The notes under the pieces are model-generated. The model was not told the DNA's origin. It searched no databases and worked only from the letters and a program-made list of their open reading frames with translations. From contig JAZKGO010000046.1 in NCBI GenBank assembly GCA_040385875.1, positions 1-56,974 of the forward strand: DNA of 56,974 nucleotides, written 5' to 3'. The stretch's first letter is position 1, and every line of letters begins with the position of its first letter. Shown one piece after another: positions 7,286 through 15,667 of the stretch. The stretch is from JANMZR01 sp040385875 (GTDB lineage: Bacteria > Bacteroidota > Bacteroidia > Cytophagales > Spirosomataceae). The position numbers and the translations under genes are program-made.

Positions 7286-9385
7286 TTAGATAGAAACTGT
7301 TTCCTCTCTAAATGCGGATGCTTTTCGAAGAAAAATCTGTGCTAATTTCAAATATTCTGAGGCAAATTCTTGACTTGGCTCATTTTTATTGATTTGCAAA
7401 ACACCTTCATTAAAAGTGATGCCTTCAAAGTCAAATTCACCAGTTTGAATGAAATTTTCATCAAATTTATTGATCACACTACTTTGGGTATTGGTACTTA
7501 CTGATTTATCCAAAAGCAATGCCTTGGCTCCAGAAACAAATACCGAATAAGAATGATAAATGCTATCTGCCCATCTATTTTCAGCAAATGCGGCCTCTGC
7601 CCAATCCAATTTTTCTTTGGTTTCAAATAGTAATGTAGCTACCAAATCAATAATTACCGAAGCACATTCCCCCACACCAATCTCAGTCACAAATTGTTCA
7701 GAATGACCCCAATCCAGAAAATCGTCTTCCACCAAAGTGGATAAATCCGACAATGGTTTTAATAGATTGTAAAAATATTTTTCGCCTTGACGGTCGTAAT
7801 ATTCATTGAAATATTCGCCTTCAGTGGCGTTTTCCTCATAATTATTCAACAAAACCCTCAATACTTCTGGCCCACGCTTAGAAGGCACTTTGAGCACTTT
7901 ATCAGACACACGACCAATACCATTCCCAACTGTTCCACCCCCTAAAAGCACTTGCAAAGCTGGTAAAACACGTTTATCGGCCGCTTTCAATGAAGAGCCA
8001 TGGAAGCCAATATGGGCCATACTATGTTGGCCACAGGCATTCATACAGCCAGATATTTTTATTTTGATATCATTATTATTAATCAAATCCGGAAATTCTG
8101 AATCGATTACGTCCTCTAATTTAGAAGTGATATTCGTGCTATCTGAAATCGCCAAATTACAGGTATCTGTGCCTGGACAAGCGGTTATTTTAGCAATGGA
8201 ATTGGCTCCTAAATCTGCCAAATTATGAGCTTTTAATACTTCAAAAACATAAGGTAAATTAGCTTTTGGAACAAATTTCAAAAGCAAACCTTGGTTGATA
8301 GTAATTCTTACATCGTCTGCAATATAACCCGCCAATTGGTTGATTAATGATCTAGAAACTGCTGAATGAATATTGCCATTTAAAACACGCACATAAACCC
8401 CGTAAAACCCTTTTTGCTTTTGCTCAAAAGTGTTGGTTTCTAGCCATTTAGCATAATTATCATCTTCAGATTCTTTCTCAGAAAGTTTGGTTGGCATGTA
8501 TCCAACCAAATTCTCAAAAGATTCTGTTTGAGTATCAATTGTGAAGTTTTTCGATTTAATAGCGGTCCTTTCCGTATTCACTAAATTCATAAACTCCTCA
8601 GCGCCAATCTTTTGGATTAAATACTTAAGCCGAGCTTTGTGACGAGAATTGCGCTCTCCATGACGATCAAAAACCCTGATTACCGCTTCTGAAAAAGGAA
8701 TCAACTGATCTTCTTCCAAAAACTCATAACCTACAAATGCTAAAAGAGGTTGTGCACCAAGGCCACCACCTACCATTACTTTAAAGCCACGCTTACCATC
8801 TTGTATTTTTGGGATAAAACCAAGATCATGCATATAGCTAAGTGCGGTGTCGGCATCAGTATTTGAAAATGCGATTTTGAACTTACGTCCCATTTCCTGG
8901 CAGATCGGGTTTCTCAAAAAATAATTGAAAACTGCATCCGCATAAGGACTTACATCAAAAAGCTCATTAGGCTCAATACCCGCCGTAGGTGAGGCAGTTA
9001 CGTTACGAACAGTATTGCCACAAGCCTCACGCAATGTAATTTCATCTTGCTCCAATTCTGCCCAAAGTTGAGGGGTTCGATCTAAAGAAACAAAGTGAAT
9101 TTGCACATCTTGGCGGGTAGTAAGATGCAGGTTTCCAGTCGAATATTCGTCAGAAACGTCTGCAATTCGCTTCCATTGGGGCAGAGTCATTTTACCATAA
9201 GGTAATTTAATACGCACCATTTGTACTCCTTGCTGGCGCTGGCCATAAACCCCACGAGCTAAGCGAAGGCTTCGGAATTTTTCCTCATGGATTTTACCTT
9301 CCTTAAAAAGACGAATTTTCTTTTCAAGGTCAATAATATCTTTTTCAACAAGCGGATTTTCAAGTTCAGTTCTAAAGCTTTGCAT
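7286..9385 (-). CDS. ferredoxin-type nitrite/sulfite reductase with C-terminal HEPN-like extension
   Basis: A 699-residue hemoprotein that reduces sulfite to sulfide. It shows two ferredoxin-like half domains (LHLTTRQDVQIHFV near 90-100) and the sirohaem/4Fe-4S cysteines C403, C409, C447 and C451 (CPGTDTC and CMNAC). About 570 residues cover the usual enzyme. Residues ~575-699 form an extra helical module (for example RWADSIYHSYSVFVSGAKALL) that resembles a HEPN fold. The gene leads the sulfur operon. No flavoprotein subunit (CysJ) is present, so electrons likely come from ferredoxin. Nitrite as substrate is possible by family, but the cys neighbours favour sulfite. Confidence 0.9.
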   Translation of the reverse strand: MQSFRTELENPLVEKDIIDLEKKIRLFKEGKIHEEKFRSLRLARGVYGQRQQGVQMVRIKLPYGKMTLPQWKRIADVSDEYSTGNLHLTTRQDVQIHFVSLDRTPQLWAELEQDEITLREACGNTVRNVTASPTAGIEPNELFDVSPYADAVFNYFLRNPICQEMGRKFKIAFSNTDADTALSYMHDLGFIPKIQDGKRGFKVMVGGGLGAQPLLAFVGYEFLEEDQLIPFSEAVIRVFDRHGERNSRHKARLKYLIQKIGAEEFMNLVNTERTAIKSKNFTIDTQTESFENLVGYMPTKLSEKESEDDNYAKWLETNTFEQKQKGFYGVYVRVLNGNIHSAVSRSLINQLAGYIADDVRITINQGLLLKFVPKANLPYVFEVLKAHNLADLGANSIAKITACPGTDTCNLAISDSTNITSKLEDVIDSEFPDLINNNDIKIKISGCMNACGQHSMAHIGFHGSSLKAADKRVLPALQVLLGGGTVGNGIGRVSDKVLKVPSKRGPEVLRVLLNNYEENATEGEYFNEYYDRQGEKYFYNLLKPLSDLSTLVEDDFLDWGHSEQFVTEIGVGECASVIIDLVATLLFETKEKLDWAEAAFAENRWADSIYHSYSVFVSGAKALLLDKSVSTNTQSSVINKFDENFIQTGEFDFEGITFNEGVLQINKNEPSQEFASEYLKLAQIFLRKASAFREETVSI

Positions 9386-9409
9386 TTTTCTAAGAATTGT
9401 TTTAAGTCA

Positions 9410-9417
9410 CAAAGTTA
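9410..9417 (-). promoter_or_regulatory. candidate -7 box for the sulfur operon
   Basis: On the minus strand the sequence reads TAACTTTG, a full match to the Bacteroidota -7 consensus TAnnTTTG. It lies 25 bp upstream of the sulfite reductase start and would give a leader of about 20 nt. No clear TTG -33 element is visible. The same octamer also occurs at 9642-9649 on the same strand. Confidence 0.45.
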
Positions 9418-9790
9418 ATATATTAATCTATGGATTTAATAGACTTTATTGTAAAATATTTAACTTTTTGTTTTAGTAACCATGTTTAGGCTAATAAGTA
9501 AAATACATTTTTGGAATATTAGCACAACAATTGAATCAAAATAAAAATTCATTCCATCCATAATTACTTGCCCCAAAATTGCTTATTCACTAATAATAAG
9601 CATGTTACCTATTTAAAAAAGTAAATATGATTTCTAATAAACAAAGTTAATAATACTTCTTCTATGAATTGCTTTTTATTGAGCATACTATTTTTGAACC
9701 TTACACAAAACCTGCCATACTAACCGATATGGTTATTCCAATTTTTGCAAAAATCGAAAAGCCTCCAATAGAATCCTGTTTTTAATTCAT
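9418..9790. other. divergent intergenic region, sulfur operon / thrA
   Basis: This region separates two divergent operons. It is AT-rich and contains no convincing reading frame. Promoter boxes flank it on both sides. I looked for a SAM-type riboswitch before both genes and could not recognise one. A weak 4-bp hairpin (GGGT/ACCC) lies near the thrA start at about 9834-9847. Confidence 0.5.
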
Positions 9791-9798
9791 TAACTTTG
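9791..9798 (+). promoter_or_regulatory. candidate -7 box for thrA
   Basis: TAACTTTG matches the TAnnTTTG consensus exactly, 58 bp before the thrA ATG. The predicted transcription start is around 9805, leaving a leader of about 50 nt. The -33 region has no clear TTG. Confidence 0.5.
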
Positions 9799-9855
9799 CG
9801 GTTTAATTGAGATTCATAAAATTGCATAGATGGGGTAATGGCACCCTGAACATAA

Positions 9856-12312
9856 ATGAAAGTTTTAAAATTTGGCGGCACATCATGCGGCTCAGCGGAA
9901 AGTATTCAAGCAGTAATTGAGATTATTAAGTCGAAAATTGCCGCAAAAGAAAAGTTTGCGGTGGTTTTTTCAGCCATGGGAGGCCTTACCAACCAATTGA
10001 TTGAGACGGCAGAATTGGCCGCAAAAGCTGATGATTCCTATTTTGAATTGTTAAAGGAAGCCGAGGAAAGGCATTTTGAAGTTATTAGAAAGCTGATTGA
10101 AATAAAATCCCAAAGTCGAGTTTTTGCTAATATCCGCACCCTTTTTAATGAATTAGAAGATGTACTGAAAGGAATTTCACTGATTCGGGAACTTTCACCT
10201 CGTTCATTGGATTTGATTGTAAGCTTTGGTGAGAGGCTTTCCACTTCCTTAATTTATGAAATACTCAAAGCACAAAATATTGATTGTCAATATCTTGATA
10301 GTCGAAAATTAGTAAAAACCAATAGTAGCTTTGGAATGGCTGAAGTGAACTTTGAGAAAACAAATTCGCTTATTCAGGATTATTTCACTAAAACCTCCAC
10401 CCTACAATTGGTGACAGGTTTTATAGGCACCAATGATGATAATGTAACCACAACACTCGGTAGAGGTGGCTCTGATTATACTGGCTCGATTTTTGGAGCG
10501 GCGTTAAATGCTGAAGAAATCGAAATTTGGACCGATGTAGATGGCATGATGACTGCCGACCCTCGAAAGGTGCCCAATTCATTCACCATACCCAACATCA
10601 CTTATGCGGAGGCGATGGAGCTCTCACATTTTGGAGCCAAGGTGATTTATCCGCCTTCGTTACAGCCAGCTTTTGCAAAAAATATTCCCCTTCGAATTTT
10701 AAATACCTTCAATACCTCCTTTGAGGGTACAGTGGTGAGTCGTGAACCAAAAAATACCGACTACATCATCACAGGAATTTCTTCTATTGATAATCTAGCT
10801 TTGGTGAATTTACAAGGCTCTGGTATGATTGGGGTAGCGGGTGTTTCAGCGAAATTATTTACAGTTTTAGCTAAAAATAAGATTTCAGTCATTCTGATCT
10901 CACAGGCCAGTTCAGAACATTCGATATGTTTTGCAATCGACCCGAAAGTGAGCAAGCAGGTGAAACGAATATTGGAAAAGGAGTTTTTTCATGACATCGA
11001 AATTGGTGATATTGAAGGAATTGATATTCAAGAAAACCTTTCGGTAATTGCCATTGTGGGAGAAGGCATGCGCAAACATACTGGGGTAAGTGGTAAGTTA
11101 TTTACTGTTTTGGGTAAAAACGGTATCAACATAGTCGCTACCGCACAAGGAAGTTCAGAATTGAATATTTCAGTGGTGATAGAAAAGAAAAATATCTCCA
11201 AAGCATTGAATGTAATTCATGATACCTTCTTCTTTTCTCAGGTAAAATCCCTCAATCTGTTTTTAGTGGGTACTGGTCTGATTGGCAAAGCGTTACTAGG
11301 CCAATTACTCCAACAAGAAAATTATTTAAATAAGTATAAAGCACTCAAAGTCAACCTTATAGGAATCTCAAATTCCCGAAAAATGTTGATAAATGAAAAT
11401 GGGATTGACTTAGAAAATTGGGAAGATGAGCTCAATACCAAAGGAAAAAAGACGGAAATTTGGCATTTTGTTGAAAAGATTAAATCGCTAAATTTACCCA
11501 ATTCTATCTTTGCAGATTGTACCGCCAACAAAGAAATGCCCAACCATTATTTAGGACTATTTGAAGCCAATGTATCGGTAGTAACACCCAATAAAGTGGC
11601 TAATTCTGGGCCATATGAGGAATATGCTCTGTTGCATCGCACCGCATTGAAAAAAGGCGTAAAATTTTTATACGAAACCAATGTAGGAGCAGGCTTGCCA
11701 GTAATCAATACTTTACAGGGATTGATTGCTTCAGGCGACCGTTTTGAAAAAATTGAAGGGGTTTTCTCTGGAACCTTATCTTATATCTTCAATAATTTTA
11801 ATGAAAATGTACGCTTTGTTGACATTGTGAAAGAGGCAAAAGAAAAAGGTTATACTGAACCAGACCCAAGGGAAGACTTAAGTGGCATGGATGTAGCCAG
11901 AAAAATATTGATTCTGGGCAGAGAAGTAGGCTTAAAACTTGAACCAGAGGATGTTACGATTGAAAAATTACTACCTGAAAACTGTGAAAAAGCACCGACA
12001 GTAGATGCCTTTTTTGATGAATTAATCGTATCAAATGACTTTTTTGCCAAAATGGTAAAGGATGCAAAAGCCGAAAATAAAGTACTTAGATTTGTAGCTA
12101 CCTTAGAAGATGGTAAAATTAATATTGGAGTGAAAGGAGTGGATCAAAAGCACCCTTTTTACCAAATGGAAGGGGCTGATAACATCATTTCATTTACCAC
12201 AAAGCGGTACAATCAACGACCATTAGTGATTAAAGGCCCAGGTGCTGGTGCCGACGTAACCGCCTCCGGTGTATTTGCTGATATCGTAAGTATGGGGAGT
12301 TATTTGGGGTAG
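9856..12312 (+). CDS. thrA: bifunctional aspartate kinase / homoserine dehydrogenase I
   Basis: This catalyses the first and third steps of the aspartate-to-threonine/methionine pathway. The 818 residues match the usual ThrA length. The aspartokinase domain begins with KFGGTSCGSAESI at residues 4-16 and contains TTTLGRGGSDYTGSIFG. Two ACT modules follow (for example LQGSGMIGVAGVSAKLF and IVGEGMRKHTGVSGKLF). The homoserine dehydrogenase domain begins at about residue 465 with LVGTGLIGKALLGQL and includes TNVGAGLPVINTL and KGYTEPDPREDLSGMDVARK. It is the first gene of a thr cluster. thrB follows after a 268-bp interval that holds a gene fragment. Confidence 0.97.
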   Translation: MKVLKFGGTSCGSAESIQAVIEIIKSKIAAKEKFAVVFSAMGGLTNQLIETAELAAKADDSYFELLKEAEERHFEVIRKLIEIKSQSRVFANIRTLFNELEDVLKGISLIRELSPRSLDLIVSFGERLSTSLIYEILKAQNIDCQYLDSRKLVKTNSSFGMAEVNFEKTNSLIQDYFTKTSTLQLVTGFIGTNDDNVTTTLGRGGSDYTGSIFGAALNAEEIEIWTDVDGMMTADPRKVPNSFTIPNITYAEAMELSHFGAKVIYPPSLQPAFAKNIPLRILNTFNTSFEGTVVSREPKNTDYIITGISSIDNLALVNLQGSGMIGVAGVSAKLFTVLAKNKISVILISQASSEHSICFAIDPKVSKQVKRILEKEFFHDIEIGDIEGIDIQENLSVIAIVGEGMRKHTGVSGKLFTVLGKNGINIVATAQGSSELNISVVIEKKNISKALNVIHDTFFFSQVKSLNLFLVGTGLIGKALLGQLLQQENYLNKYKALKVNLIGISNSRKMLINENGIDLENWEDELNTKGKKTEIWHFVEKIKSLNLPNSIFADCTANKEMPNHYLGLFEANVSVVTPNKVANSGPYEEYALLHRTALKKGVKFLYETNVGAGLPVINTLQGLIASGDRFEKIEGVFSGTLSYIFNNFNENVRFVDIVKEAKEKGYTEPDPREDLSGMDVARKILILGREVGLKLEPEDVTIEKLLPENCEKAPTVDAFFDELIVSNDFFAKMVKDAKAENKVLRFVATLEDGKINIGVKGVDQKHPFYQMEGADNIISFTTKRYNQRPLVIKGPGAGADVTASGVFADIVSMGSYLG

Positions 12313-12327
12313 CAGCTTGATGAATAA

Positions 12328-12507
12328 GCCGTTGGTAGATTTTATCAGGCCGAAAAGACCGATAAAAACATACCAACGACAACTGGGGAAAGCCTTTCGA
12401 ATATAATTCATAAATATGAATCAAAATATTTTAAAATTGAGCCTTTAACTATTGAGGAAATTGTAAAGTATGAATTAACAGAAAGCGGATTTCCTCAAAT
12501 AAAATAA
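12328..12507 (+). pseudogene. 59-codon gene fragment without start codon between thrA and thrB
   Basis: An open frame runs from just after an in-frame TAA to a stop at 12505-12507. It reads like real protein in its second half (for example KIEPLTIEEIVKYELTESG) but has no ATG. The first codons lie in a REP-like hairpin (12330-12378). It is best explained as the 3' remnant of a lost gene. I do not recognise the family. Confidence 0.3.
12330..12378. repeat. REP-like hairpin, GTTGGTAG...CATACCAAC family
   Basis: Arms CGTTGGTA and TACCAACG form a perfect 8-bp outer stem. An inner TTTTATC/GATAAAA stem follows, with a 14-nt loop. The ends match the REP-like repeats flanking the RAYT gene at 33.6-34.3 kb. 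It could also act as a terminator or processing site after thrA, although no T-run follows. Confidence 0.5.
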
Positions 12508-12545
12508 ACAATTTGAAAATAATAGATGATAAAATGATTGTCTTG

Positions 12546-12578
12546 CTAACATCTAACATCTAAAATCTAACATCTAAA
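12546..12578. repeat. short tandem micro-repeat (ACATCTA)n before thrB
   Basis: Three copies of ACATCTA and one AAATCTA occur in 33 bp directly before the thrB start codon. Similar low-complexity strings occur at other gene edges in this window. Confidence 0.6.
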
Positions 12579-12580
12579 AA

Positions 12581-13507
12581 ATGGATTCAATAAAAATATT
12601 TGCACCTGCTTCTGTGGCCAATGTGGCTTGTGGCTTTGACATTTTTGGTTTTGCAGTGGATAATCCCGGCGATGAAATAATAGTGACCAAAAACAATACT
12701 GGGAAATTAACAATTTTAAGTATTGAAGGTGAAGGGGGGAGATTACCAAAGGATCCAGAAAAAAATACCGCCACGATTGCTATACAAAAGTTTTTGGAGC
12801 ATATTGGTTCGGATCAAGGTTTTGAAATTCATCTAAAAAAATTAATGCCGCTTGGCAGTGGAATGGGATCCTCGGCTGCTTCGGCCGTGGCGGGTGTTTA
12901 TGCTGCTAATACGCTCATGGGCAATCCTTTAGCTCAGCGAGATTTGCTTCCTTTTGCAATGGAAGGTGAGCGGATTGCATGCGGTTCTGCTCATGCGGAT
13001 AATGTGGGTCCTAGCCTTATGGGTGGCTTTATTGTGGTGCGCTCATACGACCCGCTTGATATTATTCAAATCAAAACACCTGAAGATTTGTATGCGACCA
13101 TAGTACACCCACAGGTAGAAGTGAATACGAAAGACGCTAGAAATATCCTTAGAAGGGAAGTGTCATTAAAAAATACGATTACTCAAATGGGTAATGTGGC
13201 TGGATTAATTGCAGGTTTAATGAAACCAGATTATGATATTATTTCACGGTCGTTGGTAGATGTTATTATCGAACCGATTCGATCGATTTTAATACCACAG
13301 TTTGATGATGTTAAAAATGCAGCGATTCAAAATGGTGCTTTAGGTTGTTCCATTTCTGGTTCTGGACCGGCTATGTTTGCCCTTTCAAAAGATATTGATA
13401 CCGCCCATAAAGTGGGGGAGGCCATGCGAAAAGGTTTTGCAAAAGTGGCTATTGAATCCACCTGTTATGTATCTACCATTAATCAAAATGGTCCAATTAT
13501 TTTGTAA
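12581..13507 (+). CDS. thrB: homoserine kinase
   Basis: This GHMP kinase phosphorylates homoserine on the way to threonine. The 308 residues begin FAPASVANVACGFDIFGFAV, which is diagnostic for ThrB. The ATP-binding motif PLGSGMGSSAASAVAG is near residues 90-105, and the C-terminal GHMP motif GCSISGSGPAMFAL is present. The stop codon is directly followed by the ATG of an acyltransferase gene. In many genomes thrC follows here, but threonine synthase is not in this window. Confidence 0.97.
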   Translation: MDSIKIFAPASVANVACGFDIFGFAVDNPGDEIIVTKNNTGKLTILSIEGEGGRLPKDPEKNTATIAIQKFLEHIGSDQGFEIHLKKLMPLGSGMGSSAASAVAGVYAANTLMGNPLAQRDLLPFAMEGERIACGSAHADNVGPSLMGGFIVVRSYDPLDIIQIKTPEDLYATIVHPQVEVNTKDARNILRREVSLKNTITQMGNVAGLIAGLMKPDYDIISRSLVDVIIEPIRSILIPQFDDVKNAAIQNGALGCSISGSGPAMFALSKDIDTAHKVGEAMRKGFAKVAIESTCYVSTINQNGPIIL

Positions 13508-14689
13508 ATGATTGAAAATCAAAATAATAGCTTATTGCACCTTTACAAAATGGATGTTTTGCGTGGCATTGCCATCATTTCAGTATTCATTTTGCATTGC
13601 TATATGCATTATTTGGGGGATCATTTAGAGGTGAAAATTGAAGAAGGTTCCTTTTTTGTTAATTTATTCGGTAAAGATTGGCTGGTTATTTTTCTTACCA
13701 TCACTCCATTTGGGTATGGTTGGACGGGAGTTCAGCTTTTTTTAATCATCAGCGGCTATTTAATTCACCTTTCTTATTTGAAATCCCAACAGGGTTATCC
13801 ACAGGATTCTGCGAATACAAAAAAGGCAGAAAACTATGATTTTAGAAAATTCTATATAAGACGCTTTTTCCGAATTTATCCTCCCTACTTAGTTGTATTA
13901 CTATTTTTAGCCTTTCAATACAATCGAGATATTTTAAAGTCTGGTGAAAAAATTTGGGATTTAGTCTCACATTTAATCATGACTTATAACCTCCAAGATT
14001 CCACTTTTTTCTCATTTAATGGAGCCTTTTGGAGTTTGGCATTGGAAGTTCAGTTATACTTAATCTATCCTCTTTTCTTAGTATTAAGAAAAAAACTGGG
14101 TATTCAAAAAACAATCTATTTATTGCTCTCTTTGTACCTCATTTTTACGTTGATTTTCAATCTATTCTATTTCCCAAATTTCTATTTTTCATTACAAAAC
14201 TTTGTGTTCAAAAGCTGGATAGTATGGGGCTTAGGGGCATTTTTGGCAGAAAGACATTTTGAGGGCAAGCAATTATTTAAAGTTTCAGGTACAGGAATTA
14301 TTGCGTTATTAATAGTAGCTTCATTAGTGAAAACCACCTCTGTTACTCTGAAAATCAATGATTTCATTTGGGCATTATTCTATATTGCCTTCATCAATTA
14401 CTATTTAAATATCAAAAGAATTCTACCTCAAATATGGGAAAAACTAGTTGCTTCTATTGGAGAATCTAGTTATAGTCTGTATTTGGTTCATCAGCCAGTT
14501 ATCATGGGCCTTGCATCTGTGATTACTTTTATGGGTATTTCCAAAACACGCTCAATGGCTCATATTTTAGATGGTTTTATTATTTTTATCATTGCATTTA
14601 TTTTTTCAAAAGGCCTTTTTTATCTTTTAGAAAAGCCATCTATTCAATTAGGAAAGAGATTGATAGGAAAGTTAGATTCGAAAAAATAA
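13508..14689 (+). CDS. membrane acyltransferase, acyltransferase-3 family
   Basis: A 393-residue integral membrane protein of the OafA/YrhL type, with about ten hydrophobic helices. Typical motifs are MDVLRGIAIISVFILHC at residues 15-31 (containing the R and H of the family), GVQLFLIISGYL near 77-88 and RRFFRIYPPYL near 117-127. Such enzymes O-acylate cell-surface sugars or other exported molecules. The acceptor cannot be told from the sequence. Its ATG directly follows the thrB stop, so it is probably translated from the same mRNA, although no link to threonine synthesis is obvious. Confidence 0.88.
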   Translation: MIENQNNSLLHLYKMDVLRGIAIISVFILHCYMHYLGDHLEVKIEEGSFFVNLFGKDWLVIFLTITPFGYGWTGVQLFLIISGYLIHLSYLKSQQGYPQDSANTKKAENYDFRKFYIRRFFRIYPPYLVVLLFLAFQYNRDILKSGEKIWDLVSHLIMTYNLQDSTFFSFNGAFWSLALEVQLYLIYPLFLVLRKKLGIQKTIYLLLSLYLIFTLIFNLFYFPNFYFSLQNFVFKSWIVWGLGAFLAERHFEGKQLFKVSGTGIIALLIVASLVKTTSVTLKINDFIWALFYIAFINYYLNIKRILPQIWEKLVASIGESSYSLYLVHQPVIMGLASVITFMGISKTRSMAHILDGFIIFIIAFIFSKGLFYLLEKPSIQLGKRLIGKLDSKK

Positions 14690-14693
14690 AATG

Positions 14694-14721
14694 GGTAAGC
14701 ATCTCATTACAAGATACTTAC
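14694..14721. terminator. hairpin between converging genes
   Basis: GTAAG-C-ATCT pairs with AGAT-A-CTTAC around a 7-nt loop, between the acyltransferase stop and the end of the minus-strand LolA-like gene. The following T content is modest, so termination strength is uncertain. Confidence 0.4.
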
Positions 14722-14745
14722 TCCTTCTCTCAAATATTTATTAAT

Positions 14746-15462
14746 TTACTTTTTTGCTGGCATTTTGAATATTGATTCATCTACCATTCCATTGATAGTA
14801 ACCGCTTTGGTATCAACTGTGATAGTACCAGCCATAGGATTGGACGTCTCCATGCTCATAGAGAAATTCACTCCCTCCACTTCCTTATGATTTGAAAAAT
14901 AAATCTCCGCTTCCTGTCCATTTTGAATTGATTTTACTTTTGAAATTAGATTATTAGCCACTCCAATCCAATATTCTGATTGGCTGCCATCCTTTTTGGT
15001 AACTTTTAGATGGTAGGCATCATTATCCTTTACTTTTTCGGTACCCACTAATTCGATTTTTGTTCCTTTATCAACATAATCAAGAAAAGGAAATGCATCC
15101 GTTTGTCCTGCAACACCTTTTGCCATTTCATCTGGCATTGCTTCGGGTTCACCTGAACCGCCCATCATAGAAGGCATTATTGCCCAAGCATTTTGACCAT
15201 CAAAGGCTTGTACCATTTCACTTCCCATCACTTTCGATTCAGATCGCATGGCTTTACCAATCACAATGGTCATTTTATTTTCAAATTCCATCCCCTGAAC
15301 ACCAATTGTGTTGTCCATGGTGATCGTCTTGATGGCTCTCAACTTTTCGGCACCACCTAAAGCTGCCACATGTTTTGTCGCAATTTCGTCAACAGTTTGT
15401 GCTTTGATTACACTCACTGAGCAAAGAAAAAGAATAATAGGTAATAATGTTTTTTTTATCAT
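14746..15462 (-). CDS. secreted LolA-like / outer-membrane lipoprotein-sorting-like protein
   Basis: A frame is open from 15492, but the methionine at 15462 (MIKKTLLPIILFLCSV...KAQ) starts a proper Sec signal peptide and is preferred, giving 238 residues. The mature protein begins TVDEIATKHVAALGGAEKLRAIKTITM, the pattern of Bacteroidota proteins annotated as outer membrane lipoprotein-sorting proteins. The remainder is beta-rich, in line with the LolA/LppX/YceB half-barrel fold that binds lipids. It is a single gene on the minus strand, and the exact ligand is unknown. Confidence 0.75.
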   Translation of the reverse strand: MIKKTLLPIILFLCSVSVIKAQTVDEIATKHVAALGGAEKLRAIKTITMDNTIGVQGMEFENKMTIVIGKAMRSESKVMGSEMVQAFDGQNAWAIMPSMMGGSGEPEAMPDEMAKGVAGQTDAFPFLDYVDKGTKIELVGTEKVKDNDAYHLKVTKKDGSQSEYWIGVANNLISKVKSIQNGQEAEIYFSNHKEVEGVNFSMSMETSNPMAGTITVDTKAVTINGMVDESIFKMPAKK

Positions 15463-15667
15463 AGTCTTGGATGTTCTGCCCAAAATGAACATTTTTTTGG
15501 TTTATAAAACAACTTAGGGCCTAGATGTTTTATCAATTTTTTGCGAAAATTAATAAGTTCGCCCCAATTTGTAATAAAGTCTAGTATAAATGGTAATTTT
15601 TGACAAATTTTAGGCTAAAAATAATTTCAGGAAATAATTTACCCATTTTTTCATTTATAAAAAAATA

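Noticed and set aside
9799..9855. Possible SAM or threonine riboswitch or attenuator before thrA
   Set aside because: The leader is only about 50 nt with a 4-bp hairpin; no riboswitch core or leader peptide rich in Thr/Ile was found.
12223..12774. Minus-strand frames opposite the thrA end and thrB start
   Set aside because: Their residues have no protein-like pattern; they mirror true plus-strand genes or the hairpin.
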